Below are positions 37,412-47,468 of a stretch of DNA of 64,000 nucleotides, piece by piece. The translations under genes were made by a program, and so were the position numbers. The stretch comes from Glaciecola sp. 33A. GTDB lineage: Bacteria > Pseudomonadota > Gammaproteobacteria > Enterobacterales > Alteromonadaceae. Location: assembly GCF_002836745.1 (NCBI RefSeq), contig NZ_PJAR01000044.1:620001-684000 (forward strand), written 5' to 3'. The number at the start of each line of letters is the position of its first letter. Within the stretch, counting starts at the first letter, position 1. The notes beneath the pieces were generated by a model. It did no database searches and was not told the origin of the DNA. It worked only from the letters and a program-made list of their open reading frames with translations.

Positions 37412-37511
37412 CCTCAACGCCCATTAAGAGGTTTTTAATTGTTGGTAAAAATGTGAAGCGAAGCGAAACCTAACCAACTGTTAAAAGTCCTGCTTAAATG
37501 GCTTGTTGTGC
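37412..37511 (-). repeat. attC-like integron recombination site
   Basis: On the minus strand the outer arms are GCACAAC and GTTGAGG. The inner arms GCCATTTAAG and CTTAATGGGC pair, followed by a second paired block AGGACTTTTAACAGTTGG against CCAACAATTAAAAACCT. The central part contains TTTCGCTTCGCTTCAC. The layout (R''-L''-loop-L'-R', about 100 bases) is that of a Vibrio-type attC; the R' box deviates from GTTRRRY at its last base. It begins 5 bases after the stop of the small membrane-protein ORF. Confidence 0.6.
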
Positions 37512-37515
37512 GGCT

Positions 37516-37713
37516 TTACTCTGAATTGTTATTTTTGGATTTACAACTTTTACTTCGGCTTAAAAGGACAAAGCTGATAGAAATAATAGCGAAGCCAATA
37601 CTTGCAAAAACAGGAGTGAGATTACTATCCTCAGTTGAATAATAAGCTCCTGATAAAATAAGGAACAAAACACCAGATAAGAAATATAAATAAATAAATT
37701 TAACGTTTTTCAT
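37516..37713 (-). CDS. Small membrane protein in an integron-like cassette
   Basis: A 65-aa protein with two hydrophobic helices (FIYLYFLSGVLFLILSGAYY and VFASIGFAIISISFVLLS) and a basic, Asn-rich tail. GAGGA seven bases upstream decides the ATG at 37713. The stop is immediately followed by an attC-like site, the normal arrangement of a one-gene cassette. No family was recognised. Confidence 0.6.
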   Translation of the reverse strand: MKNVKFIYLYFLSGVLFLILSGAYYSTEDSNLTPVFASIGFAIISISFVLLSRSKSCKSKNNNSE

Positions 37714-38467
37714 GATTAATCCTCTATTGTAAAACCAATGTAATTTAAACTTACTCAATTAGCAACTATGCACAAATCTGTTGAACTGCATAACACTTAT
37801 TATCGAGCATTTCGCACATATAATTGCTCGGTTTAATTTTAATCGCCATGGGTTTTAGCCTTTACCTTGTGATTTAACTGAGTATTTTTAACATGATTAA
37901 TTCAAACCCACTTCGTCCAACAAAAGTAAAAGGAGACCTGACCTTAACGCGACTTTTATCCTTACTATTAAATAAGATGTGAATAATATTTTAAATAAAT
38001 AAATTAATGACTTACAAATTTTCAGCAAAACAAAGTAAGAATCTAAATAGTTATATAATAGGGCTCGATATTGGCGTTATCTTTAATATTCCATTACACC
38101 TGCCTAAACGCAAAGTACTTTAATCTGGAGCAATAAAGATGAGTGGTGAAATATCGCCATTGCTAGAAAGTTGCTGCAGTCACTTCCCTTCGAGCGCCGG
38201 CTTTGTATCTTTTGAAGTGCTATAAACAATAAAACTCTCATGCCAGATTCTAGACCATATTTCTACAACATTTATGAACGACGTATGACGGCAATTGCCG
38301 TTCAACTGCCTAAGACAAGTTCTGGCAGTTTATAGATAATTGGACTCCCCATAGTCTCTTGTTATGTGGTACATGGAGCATATCTAACCTCCTTTTTATG
38401 TTCGACAAAATCATCAGCTATTACAACCATAGAATGACCTCACTGGCGGGCCAAATAAAATTGAACC
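37714..38467. other. Accessory DNA with short inverted repeats
   Basis: About 750 bases without a supported gene. It contains a hairpin CGAGCA-N15-TGCTCG near 37805-37831, and a GTTATGT box at 38361 facing a GTTCAAC box at 38300 on the opposite strand, which might be a degenerate attC. No protein frame could be followed. Confidence 0.35.
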
Positions 38468-38710
38468 CTATTCGCGCTTCGCTAACAAGATTAATAAGAT
38501 ACTTTCAAATACCCTAAAGCATGTATTAAGAACTACAAATAGACCCAGCATTAATAATGACAATATGTAATAACTAGAGACCGGTTCAGGTGGAAGTAAA
38601 CCCGCCTCTACATACTTGTCAATAGTCGACACATAAAGAAAAAAGTAGAGCGACAGCGATGCTTTTTCCCAATGAGCGAAGCGAATGTGGTTTATTGTTT
38701 TGTTAGGCAT
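38468..38710 (-). CDS. Small membrane protein, doubtful start, downstream of a partial attC
   Basis: An 80-aa frame whose first 20 codons (MPNKTINHIRFAHWEKASLS) are translated attC-like DNA, so the true start is probably later. The rest has two hydrophobic segments (LSLYFFLYVSTI and YYILSLLMLGLFVVLNTCF) and a C-terminal VFESILLILLAKRE. No family was recognised. It is a candidate cassette gene. Confidence 0.4.
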   Translation of the reverse strand: MPNKTINHIRFAHWEKASLSLYFFLYVSTIDKYVEAGLLPPEPVSSYYILSLLMLGLFVVLNTCFRVFESILLILLAKRE

Positions 38711-39128
38711 ATTGCCACGACACAGCAGGTATCTCTTTCGTAATAACTTCCGATACTATATTTTGGCTCCAAACACGAATATGCTGAGCTTTACCACGAA
38801 TATCTTTGTACCAAGGGTAAGTTGTATTTACAAAATCGAAATAACGAGATCTTTCGATAATTTGTATTAAACCTCCGTCATCCCGTATTTCATACTCATC
38901 AAATGATGAATGCGATTCTTCCATTTGTTGCCACGTTATAGGGGCAAGGAAAGTTATTTTAGCTAGTCTTTTCGGAGTAGTGTGATCGGCATATTCTCCT
39001 TCGACAAGAAAAATATTCAATTCATCGCAATCTTCATTTTTGTTGTAGTCAAATGAAACATTGTGAAAATAAAAACTATCTGATGATGATTCGCTGAGTA
39101 TCGTCTGCATATGCCTAGTACCCCACAT
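38703..39128 (-). CDS. Integron-cassette protein, unknown
   Basis: A 141-aa soluble protein. The ATG lies inside the GTTATGT core of the upstream attC and the stop TAA lies inside the GCCTAAC box of the next, partial attC, exactly as in one-gene cassettes. The sequence is acidic (YNKNEDCDELNIFLVEGEYA, IRDDGGLIQIIERSRYF) with an immunity-protein-like feel, but no named family. A second in-frame ATG is at 39110. Confidence 0.65.
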   Translation of the reverse strand: MWGTRHMQTILSESSSDSFYFHNVSFDYNKNEDCDELNIFLVEGEYADHTTPKRLAKITFLAPITWQQMEESHSSFDEYEIRDDGGLIQIIERSRYFDFVNTTYPWYKDIRGKAQHIRVWSQNIVSEVITKEIPAVSWQYA

Positions 39129-39193
39129 AACGCGAAATGCGCCCGTAAAATTTCCCAGCGAACGCAGCGAGTGAGTTGATGTGATTGTTATGT
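39125..39193 (-). repeat. attC site with exact R boxes
   Basis: On the minus strand ACATAAC starts and GTTATGT ends a 69-base segment; the two are exact complements and fit RYYYAAC/GTTRRRY. The middle CACTCGCTGCGTTCGCTGGG is the kind of core found in Alteromonadales and Shewanella attC sites. L-box pairing is poor. The cassette ORF begins at the right-hand core. Confidence 0.7.
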
Positions 39194-39407
39194 TGCTTAA
39201 ACCTATCGCGTTACTGATAAAACAATTGGTGCTTCCTTGCGTTAACCACTTAAGTGAAAATATACTCGTTTGAACTCAAAAAAATAACTGATGTTGACCA
39301 GCGAACACCAAACGGCGAATGCTCTCGAATCCGAAAACAACTCATTAAAAACAGATGGGAGTAACTCGTGAAATAAAGAGCCACGCCATCGCTGAATCAA
39401 TAAAATG

Positions 39408-39722
39408 TTAATTACTGTTTTTAATTGATATAGAAATACCACCCGTGTATTTCGATGTTAAATTGTATATGCATGCAAATACAGAGGTGAATAAAAAGCT
39501 AACTATAAACGCAAACAAGGGCATGACTGCCAGTAAGAAAATTTTCATGCTCAAATCATCAGTCGACACATTAACTAGAAAGTCATACGTGACATCTACT
39601 TCGACACCAAACAGCAAAAAAACAAATCCTATTATCGCCGTAAGCGCAGAATAAACAGCGACTACAATAGCCACCGAAATTGCAGAAGGCTTCACGTTGA
39701 TTTTTTGTATTTCCATTTTCAT
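39408..39722 (-). CDS. Conserved small membrane protein
   Basis: A 104-aa protein starting MKMEIQKINVKPSAISVAIV (or at the second Met, 39716). It has two membrane hairpins and a C-terminal signature IYNLTSKYTGGISISI, found in a widespread group of two-helix membrane proteins of unknown role (usually ..WLYNxxAKxxGGIEV). It lies on the same strand as the cassette ORFs and might itself be a cassette, but no attC is visible on its 5' side. Confidence 0.65.
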   Translation of the reverse strand: MKMEIQKINVKPSAISVAIVVAVYSALTAIIGFVFLLFGVEVDVTYDFLVNVSTDDLSMKIFLLAVMPLFAFIVSFLFTSVFACIYNLTSKYTGGISISIKNSN

Positions 39723-39760
39723 ATTTCCACTTCCTTTTAATTAAAATACATACCACGTTA

Positions 39761-40225
39761 CTATGGTACTTCTGGCGCTGAAATTTCCGTCGGTATAATT
39801 ATTGTGTGAGTAACTTGAGTTGTTACCCAGCCTTGACCAGACACATATGTTTGCTGATAAGTAGATCTAATATTCCCTCTCGTTTGAGTCACCGTTCGTG
39901 TGTCTCCGGGTTCACCCAAGTCCGGATTTGGTAAAGTCGCATTTGACTGGAATCTACTTAAGATGTTTGTTCCACATACTGATTTAGTATACGTCACTGT
40001 GACACTTCTGCTTCTGTCTAGCGCTTCGGTAGCCGAAAACGAAGGTAGCGAGTTGTTGAACTCAATCGAATCAAATATCGACGTGTCGTTTGATTCGTAC
40101 TGACCTTTACTTGTGATGCATTCAAAAACCTTTTTATCAGTTTCTGTTTGAACATCATATTTGGCATTGGCGGAAGAAATTACAACACCAAAAAGTGATA
40201 GGGCTAATAAAGCTTTCAATTTCAT
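39761..40225 (-). CDS. Exported protein, unknown
   Basis: A 154-aa protein with a signal peptide MKLKALLALSLFGVVISSAN (cleavage after SANA). The mature part has two Cys residues (VFECITSKGQY and VTYTKSVCGTN) that could form a disulfide and ends with Thr-rich strands (QTYVSGQGWVTTQVTHT). No family was recognised. AAGGAC precedes the ATG at 40225; an upstream in-frame Met is ruled out by the signal peptide. Confidence 0.65.
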   Translation of the reverse strand: MKLKALLALSLFGVVISSANAKYDVQTETDKKVFECITSKGQYESNDTSIFDSIEFNNSLPSFSATEALDRSRSVTVTYTKSVCGTNILSRFQSNATLPNPDLGEPGDTRTVTQTRGNIRSTYQQTYVSGQGWVTTQVTHTIIIPTEISAPEVP

Positions 40226-40300
40226 ATAAAAAGTCCTTTTATTTAATTGATAATAAACATTATTCACCACCCTAAATGCAAAATTGCATTCGGTGATTTT

Positions 40301-40657
40301 TTAAATGTAGCAAAAATTTATTTTGTTGCAAAGGACTTCATGATGATTAATTAAGCTATTGTATTGTCCACGCAAGGACATGTAAGCGCCAGGTGTGTTG
40401 TGTCGCTCTACAAATAGCGTTTTTAAATCCTCAACTAGTTTATCGGGGTTGTTTATGCATCTAACAAAGAGAACAATGAGTTCAAGGTTAGCATCGTTTA
40501 ATATGTAATGGTTATAGTCAATATTAAGCGCCACTGAGCAAGATCCGCAGAATAGCTCAACTAGTACATCACCACTTTTAGGTAGATGTTTGAATAGGCT
40601 TTCAAACATAAGCTGTCTTGAGGCGAGATATTTGGTAATCGAGGCCATTTTATTCAT
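40301..40657 (-). pseudogene. Dam-type DNA adenine methyltransferase, N-terminal fragment
   Basis: 118 residues matching the start of a D12-class N6-adenine methyltransferase. ITKYLASRQLMFESLFKHLP leads to the SAM-binding motif VELFCGSCSVALN, then YILNDANLELIVLF and the FVERHNTPGAYMSLRGQYN segment. Full-length enzymes have 260-290 residues and a DPPY motif, which is missing. Only a non-functional N-terminal piece remains. Confidence 0.8.
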
Positions 40658-41170
40658 GAGCTATCCCTACTGTGATATGTAAGGATTATGTCAGGCTTTA
40701 CAGCCCTAAATTAATTACGCGGTGTTATTTTATACTGTCTGGTTCTTGGTACTTTTTCACGTAAAGAAGATCGATATTAGTAAGTACCCTGCCGCTTTTA
40801 CTAACCTCATCAACGTAAATTTTTGAGGAAGTGTTTTTTCACATATTTCGAATATCACAACCATTTCTCTGTTTGTTGTATTTCTAATATTGTAGACAAT
40901 AGTGCTAAACCCTTTATCAGTTATCCATTTAAATCTCATTGGAGTATAAGAAGAATAAACGACATCCCTGATCTATTCAACAGGTATGGATTTTGCTGGG
41001 TTTAAGGTTAACGAACTGAATGTGGGTATAGGTTCTAGCTGAACGAAGTTGCGCTTTGGTTACCTAGGTGAAGTTTCAACAACATAAATTCGTAAAATGG
41101 GCTTGTTTTCGCGCATTGGCTCCCACCGTTTCTTACAACAGTGAATAACCGACGACTAGTATAATAGCCG
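40658..41170. other. Accessory DNA, no gene recognised
   Basis: About 510 bases. Overlapping 60-codon frames on both strands near 40757-41005 have no recognisable composition or start site. No repeat was seen. Confidence 0.35.
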
Positions 41171-41716
41171 CTAAGCGCCCCAACTGAAATTTTGCTGTGT
41201 TGTTTCAAATTCTGGCGGCGCTCGCAGCGGCGGTAACAGATTTGCTTGCGCTGTTACTGGGTAATATTTATCAAGGTGAGTCAGTATTTTATTGATGACA
41301 AAAACGTCGCTGATGCAGGCGATTATCCTCACATTATGCCTTTGGCATTTCTCACATTTCACGCGTCGGTCACCCGATAATATCTATGTTAAATACTCGT
41401 TCTTACTAGCCGGTCACCGGCCGCTGTGCCCACGTCATCCCTCCGGCATGGTAAGGCAGATTGCCTGCTAGTTATCAGATTGGCTATCTTCTTCATTTAT
41501 AAGTTTAGGGCTGTTCTCTGTCTCGCTGTGAAGCAGGCGTTTTGAGGCAGTTACTTGTGCGCGAAGGTTGCTATTGGGAGCGAACATCCCCAAAAATCGC
41601 GTAAGGTTGATTCTTGGTGGTGGAATGAGGGCCACTAGTTTGCCTATAAAATCAATAGGGTCAAAGAATACGTGTGAAGTGCCATCATGATGAGAAGTCT
41701 TCAATTCATATCGCAC
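41171..41716 (-). pseudogene. IS91-family transposase, C-terminal remnant
   Basis: On the minus strand MRYELKTSHHDGTSHVFFDP, then IDFIGKLVALIPPPRINLTR and FLGMFAPNSNLRAQVT, matches the conserved end of the Y2-type IS91/ISCR transposase domain. After a stop, CEKCQRHNVRIIACISDVFV (then INKILTHL) is the terminal zinc-binding and IACI motif in a second frame. At least one stop and one frameshift separate them, and the N-terminal half is absent. Confidence 0.85.
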
Positions 41717-41738
41717 TTTTCCATGGTCGGTTATGCTT

Positions 41739-42727
<989 letters not shown>

Positions 42728-43377
42728 CAGAGTAGAAGTTGACTAGGTTGAAGGAGTTGAAGAAGTAATTTATCCAGACGGTAGAGTTTTAGTATACCCC
42801 CCTTGTGTCAGGATAGTTGTCGCCTCATTTTTTAATAAATTGAGGCTATCATGCCAGCATATGCAGTAGATGTTATTTTGCAGCCCAGTTTGAACCATTT
42901 TCGAATATATTTTGCACGTACAACTGACCCTATTTGTATTAGCGGAGCGTTGATTCCTATAACCAATAATGGAAATTATATGGGTCACTTGTTCGATACA
43001 AATGTGGGTCGGTCAATCAACAATGCAAATTAACACATCAAACTTCCCATCGTATGAATGCATAGTGATAGACCTAGCAACGACTTCTGATTAATACTAT
43101 CAAAACTTAATGTGATACTTAAAGCACTGACCCAATACGAAGAAAGGAGTTTTCTGTTAAAACATACCGGTGTAAGTGAATATTCATATCAGTTCCCAAA
43201 TATATATTATATTTGGTTTGCGGCACTTTTGCATTGTGGTGCTTGCCGACGCAGCAAGATAATGTGATGACGGTCTCAAATGGGCCGTTTTCGGACATAG
43301 CTATTTTTGCGGATTTAGTCTCCTAAGAGCGATAAACGGTCATACCTGTTGGCTAAATCGTATGACAAGTTCACGGT
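42728..43377. other. Accessory DNA with one hairpin and a partial dispersed repeat
   Basis: No gene is supported; opposing frames at 42770-43033 look like shadows of each other. GCCTCA-N13-TGAGGC near 42828-42852 is a possible terminator. Bases 43262-43310 (ACGGTCTCAAATGGGC, then GACATAGCTATTTTTGCGGA) resemble the sequence just beyond dispersed repeat copy B. Confidence 0.45.
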
Positions 43378-43431
43378 GTGTACTCAATTGGCCAACGCAG
43401 CACTATCCTAATATAAAGTGGAGGCGTTACT

Positions 43432-43488
43432 ATGAAACAAAGAAAAAGAAGTTACTACAATGCCGAGCAGCAAGCGATAATTTGAGAC
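43432..43488 (+). pseudogene. IS30-family transposase start fragment
   Basis: ATATAAAGTGGAGGCGTTAC precedes MKQRKRSYYNAEQQAII, then a TGA. The upstream 30 bases and the first 17 codons match the IS30 remnant at 32.5 kb. Nothing more of the element is left. Confidence 0.7.
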
Positions 43489-43858
43489 TTTTTTTAGAAT
43501 AAAGTAGATGTAAATTAAAACGCCATCATCATTTACATCGGTCATTCAGGGTTAATAATTTAATGAGTCATACTTTGATGGCTCGTGTGGCTATGAACTG
43601 GCTCCAGAATACGCGCTTGGTAATGATCATATTTATTTGATAATTTCGATTGTCTTCAATTTCTCTAACCGATAGGACTATTAGCAGTAAGATGCCACTA
43701 TAGTGTTGCTGTTATCACCGAAAGTAGATAGGCTCAACCTTCACTGTAAGTTTGGAATGGCCTCACCCATAGCTAAAAATTACTGCGCACAGATAATTTT
43801 ACTGCCTGCGCTAGTCAGTTTGTTTCACTGTAAAGATAAATGTCATGAGAACTAATAT
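43489..43858. other. Accessory intergenic DNA, nothing recognised
   Basis: 370 bases after the IS30 fragment with no frame, repeat or hairpin that I can support. The last 50 bases should hold the start signals of the next small gene. Confidence 0.35.
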
Positions 43859-44137
43859 ATGAAGAAGCAATTGAGAAAAGTATTTGCCCCAATACTCCGA
43901 GTTTTTGAGTCTGGCGAGGGCGAATATCTTTATAAAAAATCAGATCGAAAGGTACTTAATATTATGGGGTTTCTGTTTGTCTTTTTGTCAGGTTACTCCG
44001 CTGTGGTGGCAATTATCGCGTCCGAACTCGCTGGCTTTTTACCCTTTTTAGTCTTCTTTTTAATTGGATTTATATGCGCACTAGTTGGATTATTAGGCAA
44101 TGACCGCGCGGTTTCAAAAATATGGAGTCGTAAATAG
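43859..44137 (+). CDS. Small membrane protein, unknown
   Basis: A 92-aa protein with a basic cytoplasmic N-terminus (KKQLRKVFAPILRVFESGEG) and two helices (IMGFLFVFLSGYSAVVAIIA and LPFLVFFLIGFICALVGLLG), ending NDRAVSKIWSRK. The composition and spacing look like a real two-helix protein; no family is known to me. It is isolated among decayed genes. Confidence 0.55.
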   Translation: MKKQLRKVFAPILRVFESGEGEYLYKKSDRKVLNIMGFLFVFLSGYSAVVAIIASELAGFLPFLVFFLIGFICALVGLLGNDRAVSKIWSRK

Positions 44138-44165
44138 TATTTTTAATGAGCTCGAACTCCAATAG

Positions 44166-44441
44166 ATAATTCAATACTTCCCTACCCCAGTTTCAACCGC
44201 GAAAGCGATTGGAATTGAAAGCCAAGAGCGGCTTCCGCTAAAACATAAAGGCAAAGCCTCATATCCTACCGTTATTCACCCCCATGGCGGACTTAGATCA
44301 AAAGACAGCTCGATTTCAGTCAATCAATCTAGGAAGTTTGTTGAGGAGCTTGCAGCTGAATGCAAAGTACCCAAAAACGTAGAATTTGAGTATGGTGATC
44401 ACTATCTATCGATAGCACAAACTGAACATGCTTTTTTGTAA
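44166..44441 (+). pseudogene. S9 prolyl-oligopeptidase-like fragment with internal deletion
   Basis: One open frame reads YFPTPVSTAKAIGIESQERL, then KASYPTVIHPHGGLRSKDS and VNQSRKFVEELAAECK, then GDHYLSIAQTEHAFL. The first part is the entry to the S9 catalytic domain (oxyanion HGG) and the second is its very C-terminus with the His-bearing DHYLS. The nucleophile GxSxGG region between them is gone. There is no start codon near a ribosome site. It is a relic. Confidence 0.5.
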
Positions 44442-44811
44442 AATTAAATACTTTTTTGACCCAGTACTTAGGTTTCAGCAGAGCATTAAGGAGTAGTTCT
44501 GCCGTCATTGCTTCTATTTGGCTAAGAATTTTTTCGTACCCCTCCTCGGTTACTTGCACTAACCCAACATCTAGGATATATATATGAATTAATTAGAGTC
44601 GAAACTCAATTAGTAGTCCTTGAATATAATTTAGTTCGAGTCCCATTGTTGAGCCACGTTTTACTTGTAAAATATATCAAAATTCATTTAACCCATACAC
44701 CCGAGAAAGCAGTACTCAACTCATGTTTGCATATAATTTGATAATCGTTCGAATTTCAGCAAATCGGTGCTAATCTTGTTTGCTAACTCACCTAAAAGTT
44801 TAAGGATAAAA

Positions 44812-45699
44812 ATGTCGAGAAAAAAATTCATGGAAGCTCACGGAGCCTCAAATAATAATGACCGGAATGGTTGGGGCTTTGTTAATCATAAAGAAAAAGT
44901 AGTCATATTTGGCGCCTGGGACGTAAATACACAATTGGACCGTTCACTTATTTTAGCCATGGATGGAGAGAAAATAGAGCCTAGTCGTAAGCAAAACGCT
45001 TTTGGTGAGAGCTTAGAGTATATAAAATTAGTAGAGAATGAAGGCTATCAGTTGCAAACATTCCCAGTTATTTTAGATACCGATTCTGATGATGGGCAAG
45101 GCACCGGTAGGGTAAAGGTAAAAACTTACGTTGAAGAAATTTCAGACATGAAGCTTGAAATTATTAACGGTGATTACTATGCTGTCGGCAAACATAAAGC
45201 TGAGTATGCTACTAAACCGCTATCCGGATTAGCGGATGATGTTATGGGCATTTTTGACTCCGAAGTTGATAAAAATGGGCGTCAAAGCCTGATAATGTCG
45301 CGTGTCGGTCAAGGGCGCTTTCGCAGGAATGTTATAGATGTTTGGGGTAATGGAGAGTGCTGCGCGCTCACATTAACCAGCGTTAAAGAGATATTAGTCG
45401 CGTCACATATTGTTCCTTGGTCGGTTTGCGAAACAAATGAGCAACGTTTAGATGGTTCAAATGGTATCTTGTTATGTGCTCATATTGATAAACTTTTTGA
45501 CTGCCATATGCTTACATTTGAAAAACATGGCCGTAATTATCTTACTAGGCTATCTCCTACCCTCGATAAAAATACATTAAGAGGACTAGGGGTTGAAGCT
45601 GGTTTGACGTTATGTATTGATCAAATGAAGCCTAAATTTCAAAATAGATTTGATGATTACTTAAAGTATCACAATGGTATTTTTAACCGAAAATTATGA
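44812..45699 (+). CDS. HNH_2 domain endonuclease
   Basis: A 295-aa protein. The N-terminal 180 residues are unrecognised. The C-terminus, QGRFRRNVIDVWGNGECCAL, then ILVASHIVPWSVCETNEQRL and GILLCAHIDKLFDCHMLTF, is an HNH_2 nuclease domain with the conserved AxHI.PW and N-G-x-L-L..xxHxLFD elements. Proteins of this type are found as restriction or defence nucleases whose N-terminus recognises DNA. AAGGA before the ATG at 44812 decides the start over the GTG at 44767. No methyltransferase partner is intact nearby. It is the last gene of the accessory region. Confidence 0.8.
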   Translation: MSRKKFMEAHGASNNNDRNGWGFVNHKEKVVIFGAWDVNTQLDRSLILAMDGEKIEPSRKQNAFGESLEYIKLVENEGYQLQTFPVILDTDSDDGQGTGRVKVKTYVEEISDMKLEIINGDYYAVGKHKAEYATKPLSGLADDVMGIFDSEVDKNGRQSLIMSRVGQGRFRRNVIDVWGNGECCALTLTSVKEILVASHIVPWSVCETNEQRLDGSNGILLCAHIDKLFDCHMLTFEKHGRNYLTRLSPTLDKNTLRGLGVEAGLTLCIDQMKPKFQNRFDDYLKYHNGIFNRKL

Positions 45700-45724
45700 G
45701 CTTATTAGTCTGTAGTTAGTGGAA

Positions 45725-45760
45725 GCATGTGTACTGTATTTTTAAATACAGTACACATGC
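45725..45760. terminator. Perfect 36-bp palindrome after the HNH gene
   Basis: GCATGTGTACTGTATTT and its exact complement are separated by TT. It is 25 bases past the HNH stop. The stem is long but AT-rich with no T-tract, so it may be a terminator, an operator (CTGT-N10-ACAG, two bases longer than the LexA spacing) or an element end. Confidence 0.55.
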
Positions 45761-46123
45761 TTAAATGCATATTAAAACTCAGCATGAGCTGGCGCAAGTA
45801 ACGTTAGCCCGAACGACCGTCCACTTTTGCCGCAAAAACCAACACCATTGATGGTGGAACAGTTAACGTTCTTCCTGTATGTCCTAAGGTGTGACGCTAA
45901 GATCGCTCGCCTAATCGTGTCTAAATACACACGTAACATCTTGAAGGTGCTGGCTATGAGCTATCCTATTAGTGATGAGTAGCGTAATCTTGCGCTTAAG
46001 CTATCGGAGCAAAAGCTGTTACAGTGAACTGCAAACTCATCCTTTGAAATAATCGAACAAGTTTACTTAGTTATTTGCCCACTGAACTTTCCAATAATAG
46101 CGCATGGCATGCTTGGTTAGATG
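45761..46123. other. Intergenic DNA between accessory and core regions
   Basis: About 360 bases without a supported gene. ATCTAAC next to the carbonic anhydrase stop resembles an attC left box, but no right-hand partner was found. Confidence 0.35.
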
Positions 46124-46705
46124 TTAGCCCACTTTTCCTGCTTCTGTTGCCACAAGAACCTCGTTAAGGATTCCTGTTTTGCAGTCATAGATATAGCCAT
46201 AAATTGGGATTTCGCCTGGAACCATTGAATTATTTCTGATCCGCTGAACATCTTCCAAAACACTTTTTTCTTGGTCACTTATGGTTAGCCAATTGATGTA
46301 TTTACCGTCAGTTGTGCCGCCACCAGAGTTACTATCATGCCAGCCAGATGCGTCTACACTTGCGGTTTTTAGACTGCTCGATAGTAGATCACCAATTATT
46401 TCCGTGGTGAATGTTTCCATTCCACAATCAGTGTGATGGATCACGAACCATTCCTTTGTTCCCAGTAACTTGTAAGATATAACTAATGAACGGATAGCGT
46501 CATCACTTGCTCTACCCCCTGCATTTCGGATCACATGCGCATCACCTTCGGCAAGACCTGCATATTTAGCTGGATCAAGGCGTGCGTCCATACATGTTAA
46601 AATCGCAAACTGCCTAGCCGGAGGCATCGGCAAATCAGATTTATTTCCAAAATCAGCGACATAATTAGCGTTTGCTGCTATGACTTCTTTAACCACTTCA
46701 CTCAT
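46124..46705 (-). CDS. Beta-class carbonic anhydrase
   Basis: A 193-aa beta-carbonic anhydrase interconverting CO2 and bicarbonate. The zinc ligands sit in [11 protein letters not shown] (Cys, with the Asp/Arg dyad) and VIHHTDCGM (His and Cys). [20 protein letters not shown] is the conserved dimer region. The C-terminus [16 protein letters not shown] matches the family. It stands alone with its own ribosome site (AAGGAAAAT). Confidence 0.93.
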   Translation of the reverse strand: MSEVVKEVIAANANYVADFGNKSDLPMPPARQFAILTCMDARLDPAKYAGLAEGDAHVIRNAGGRASDDAIRSLVISYKLLGTKEWFVIHHTDCGMETFTTEIIGDLLSSSLKTASVDASGWHDSNSGGGTTDGKYINWLTISDQEKSVLEDVQRIRNNSMVPGEIPIYGYIYDCKTGILNEVLVATEAGKVG

Positions 46706-47019
46706 GTTAATTTTCCTTAGGCGCTTATTAGTAGTGTAATTTATGTTACAACCTTACAGACTATAGATTACTTAGAACAGCATTCATCAGATCAACAATG
46801 GGGTATCCGTGGTTTCATTGGATTTAAGCATACCAGCGCCCTATTGTTCTGCGCATTAGTGCATAAGTAAGAGTGAAGTGTCTGCATCAATAAAGTGAAA
46901 GCATAAATAGTGTGTGGCTTGTAAGAAGTGCGCTTGGGCATGCACAGGAATAAGTCGATTTCGGGTGCAAGAAAAATATTTTTTCGTATCATGTAATTGT
47001 CTAGAAACTATTTGAGAAA
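46706..47019. other. Intergenic region upstream of the carbonic anhydrase gene
   Basis: About 310 bases. A 66-codon minus-strand frame at 46792-46992 has no ribosome site and no recognisable family; I do not call it. Confidence 0.35.
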
Positions 47020-47047
47020 GCCGCTTAGTGATCACCTAGCGGCGTTT
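47020..47047. terminator. Hairpin terminator
   Basis: GCCGCT and AGCGGC pair around a 12-base middle that contains a further TGATCA palindrome, and TTTT follows on the plus strand. Confidence 0.6.
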
Positions 47048-47113
47048 TACTCCTTGATGCTAACAATATACGGCCAATGTCTAATACCATGATGACAGCT
47101 AAAAAATTGTGTT

Positions 47114-47278
47114 TTATGACTCTTCATAAATCGAATTTAGGCTCTGCAGGGAATCTACCGCTAGTTTTTCTCTTTCGGCTTTACTAATGTATTTAGGCTT
47201 ACTTTTAGGAGACAATTTGTTGTTTGCTTTTTTAGAACGTGCTTTTAAAATCTGATTACTTTTTTTACGACGGTTCAT
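47114..47278 (-). CDS. DUF2986 family small basic protein
   Basis: A 54-aa protein starting MNRRKKSNQILKARSKKANN, followed by KSKPKYISKAEREKLAVDSL, the DUF2986 pattern. These short, very basic proteins occur in Alteromonadales and Vibrionales beside unrelated genes; the role is unknown, and a nucleic-acid or ribosome association is a guess from charge. The gene is too short for default ORF cut-offs. Confidence 0.85.
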   Translation of the reverse strand: MNRRKKSNQILKARSKKANNKLSPKSKPKYISKAEREKLAVDSLQSLNSIYEES

Positions 47279-47468
47279 GGCTGTGTTCTCAATGTGTCTA
47301 TGTTTAAAATAAAAAGCCTCTAACGATTTAACCCACCTATATTACTATATTTATGAGATTTTCTGTTAACTGCTTATCTCGCAATATCTCATTGAGTCTC
47401 TCTTTCTAGTGGCATCCTGATTTCGGCATTCTGAATAGAAGTATCCGTTAGTAATTGCGTTATCATCC

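Noticed and set aside
37790-37832. GTTATGC box and nearby hairpin as attC
   Set aside because: No complementary RYYYAAC box is found within 150 bases on either side; only a simple 6-bp hairpin is present.
38300-38367. Possible third attC (GTTATGT at 38361 facing GTTCAAC at 38300)
   Set aside because: The R boxes are not complementary and the inner arms pair poorly; the internal ACTGCC/GGCAGT hairpin explains the apparent symmetry.
39242-39442. 66-codon minus-strand ORF upstream of the attC at 39.1 kb
   Set aside because: No ribosome site, and it overlaps the end of the better-supported membrane protein gene; its sequence has no recognisable family, though it may be cassette leader DNA.
42770-43033. 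Opposing ORFs after the IS3 element
   Set aside because: They overlap each other on opposite strands, neither has a ribosome site, and neither resembles a protein family.
44329-44559. 76-codon minus-strand ORF
   Set aside because: It lies largely antisense to the S9 peptidase fragment, whose frame shows real family similarity.
45725-45760. LexA (SOS) box
   Set aside because: The spacing is CTGT-N10-ACAG, not N8, and it lies downstream of a gene rather than in a promoter.
46792-46992. 66-codon minus-strand ORF
   Set aside because: No start signals, unusual His/Cys-rich composition and no family; it is probably non-coding.
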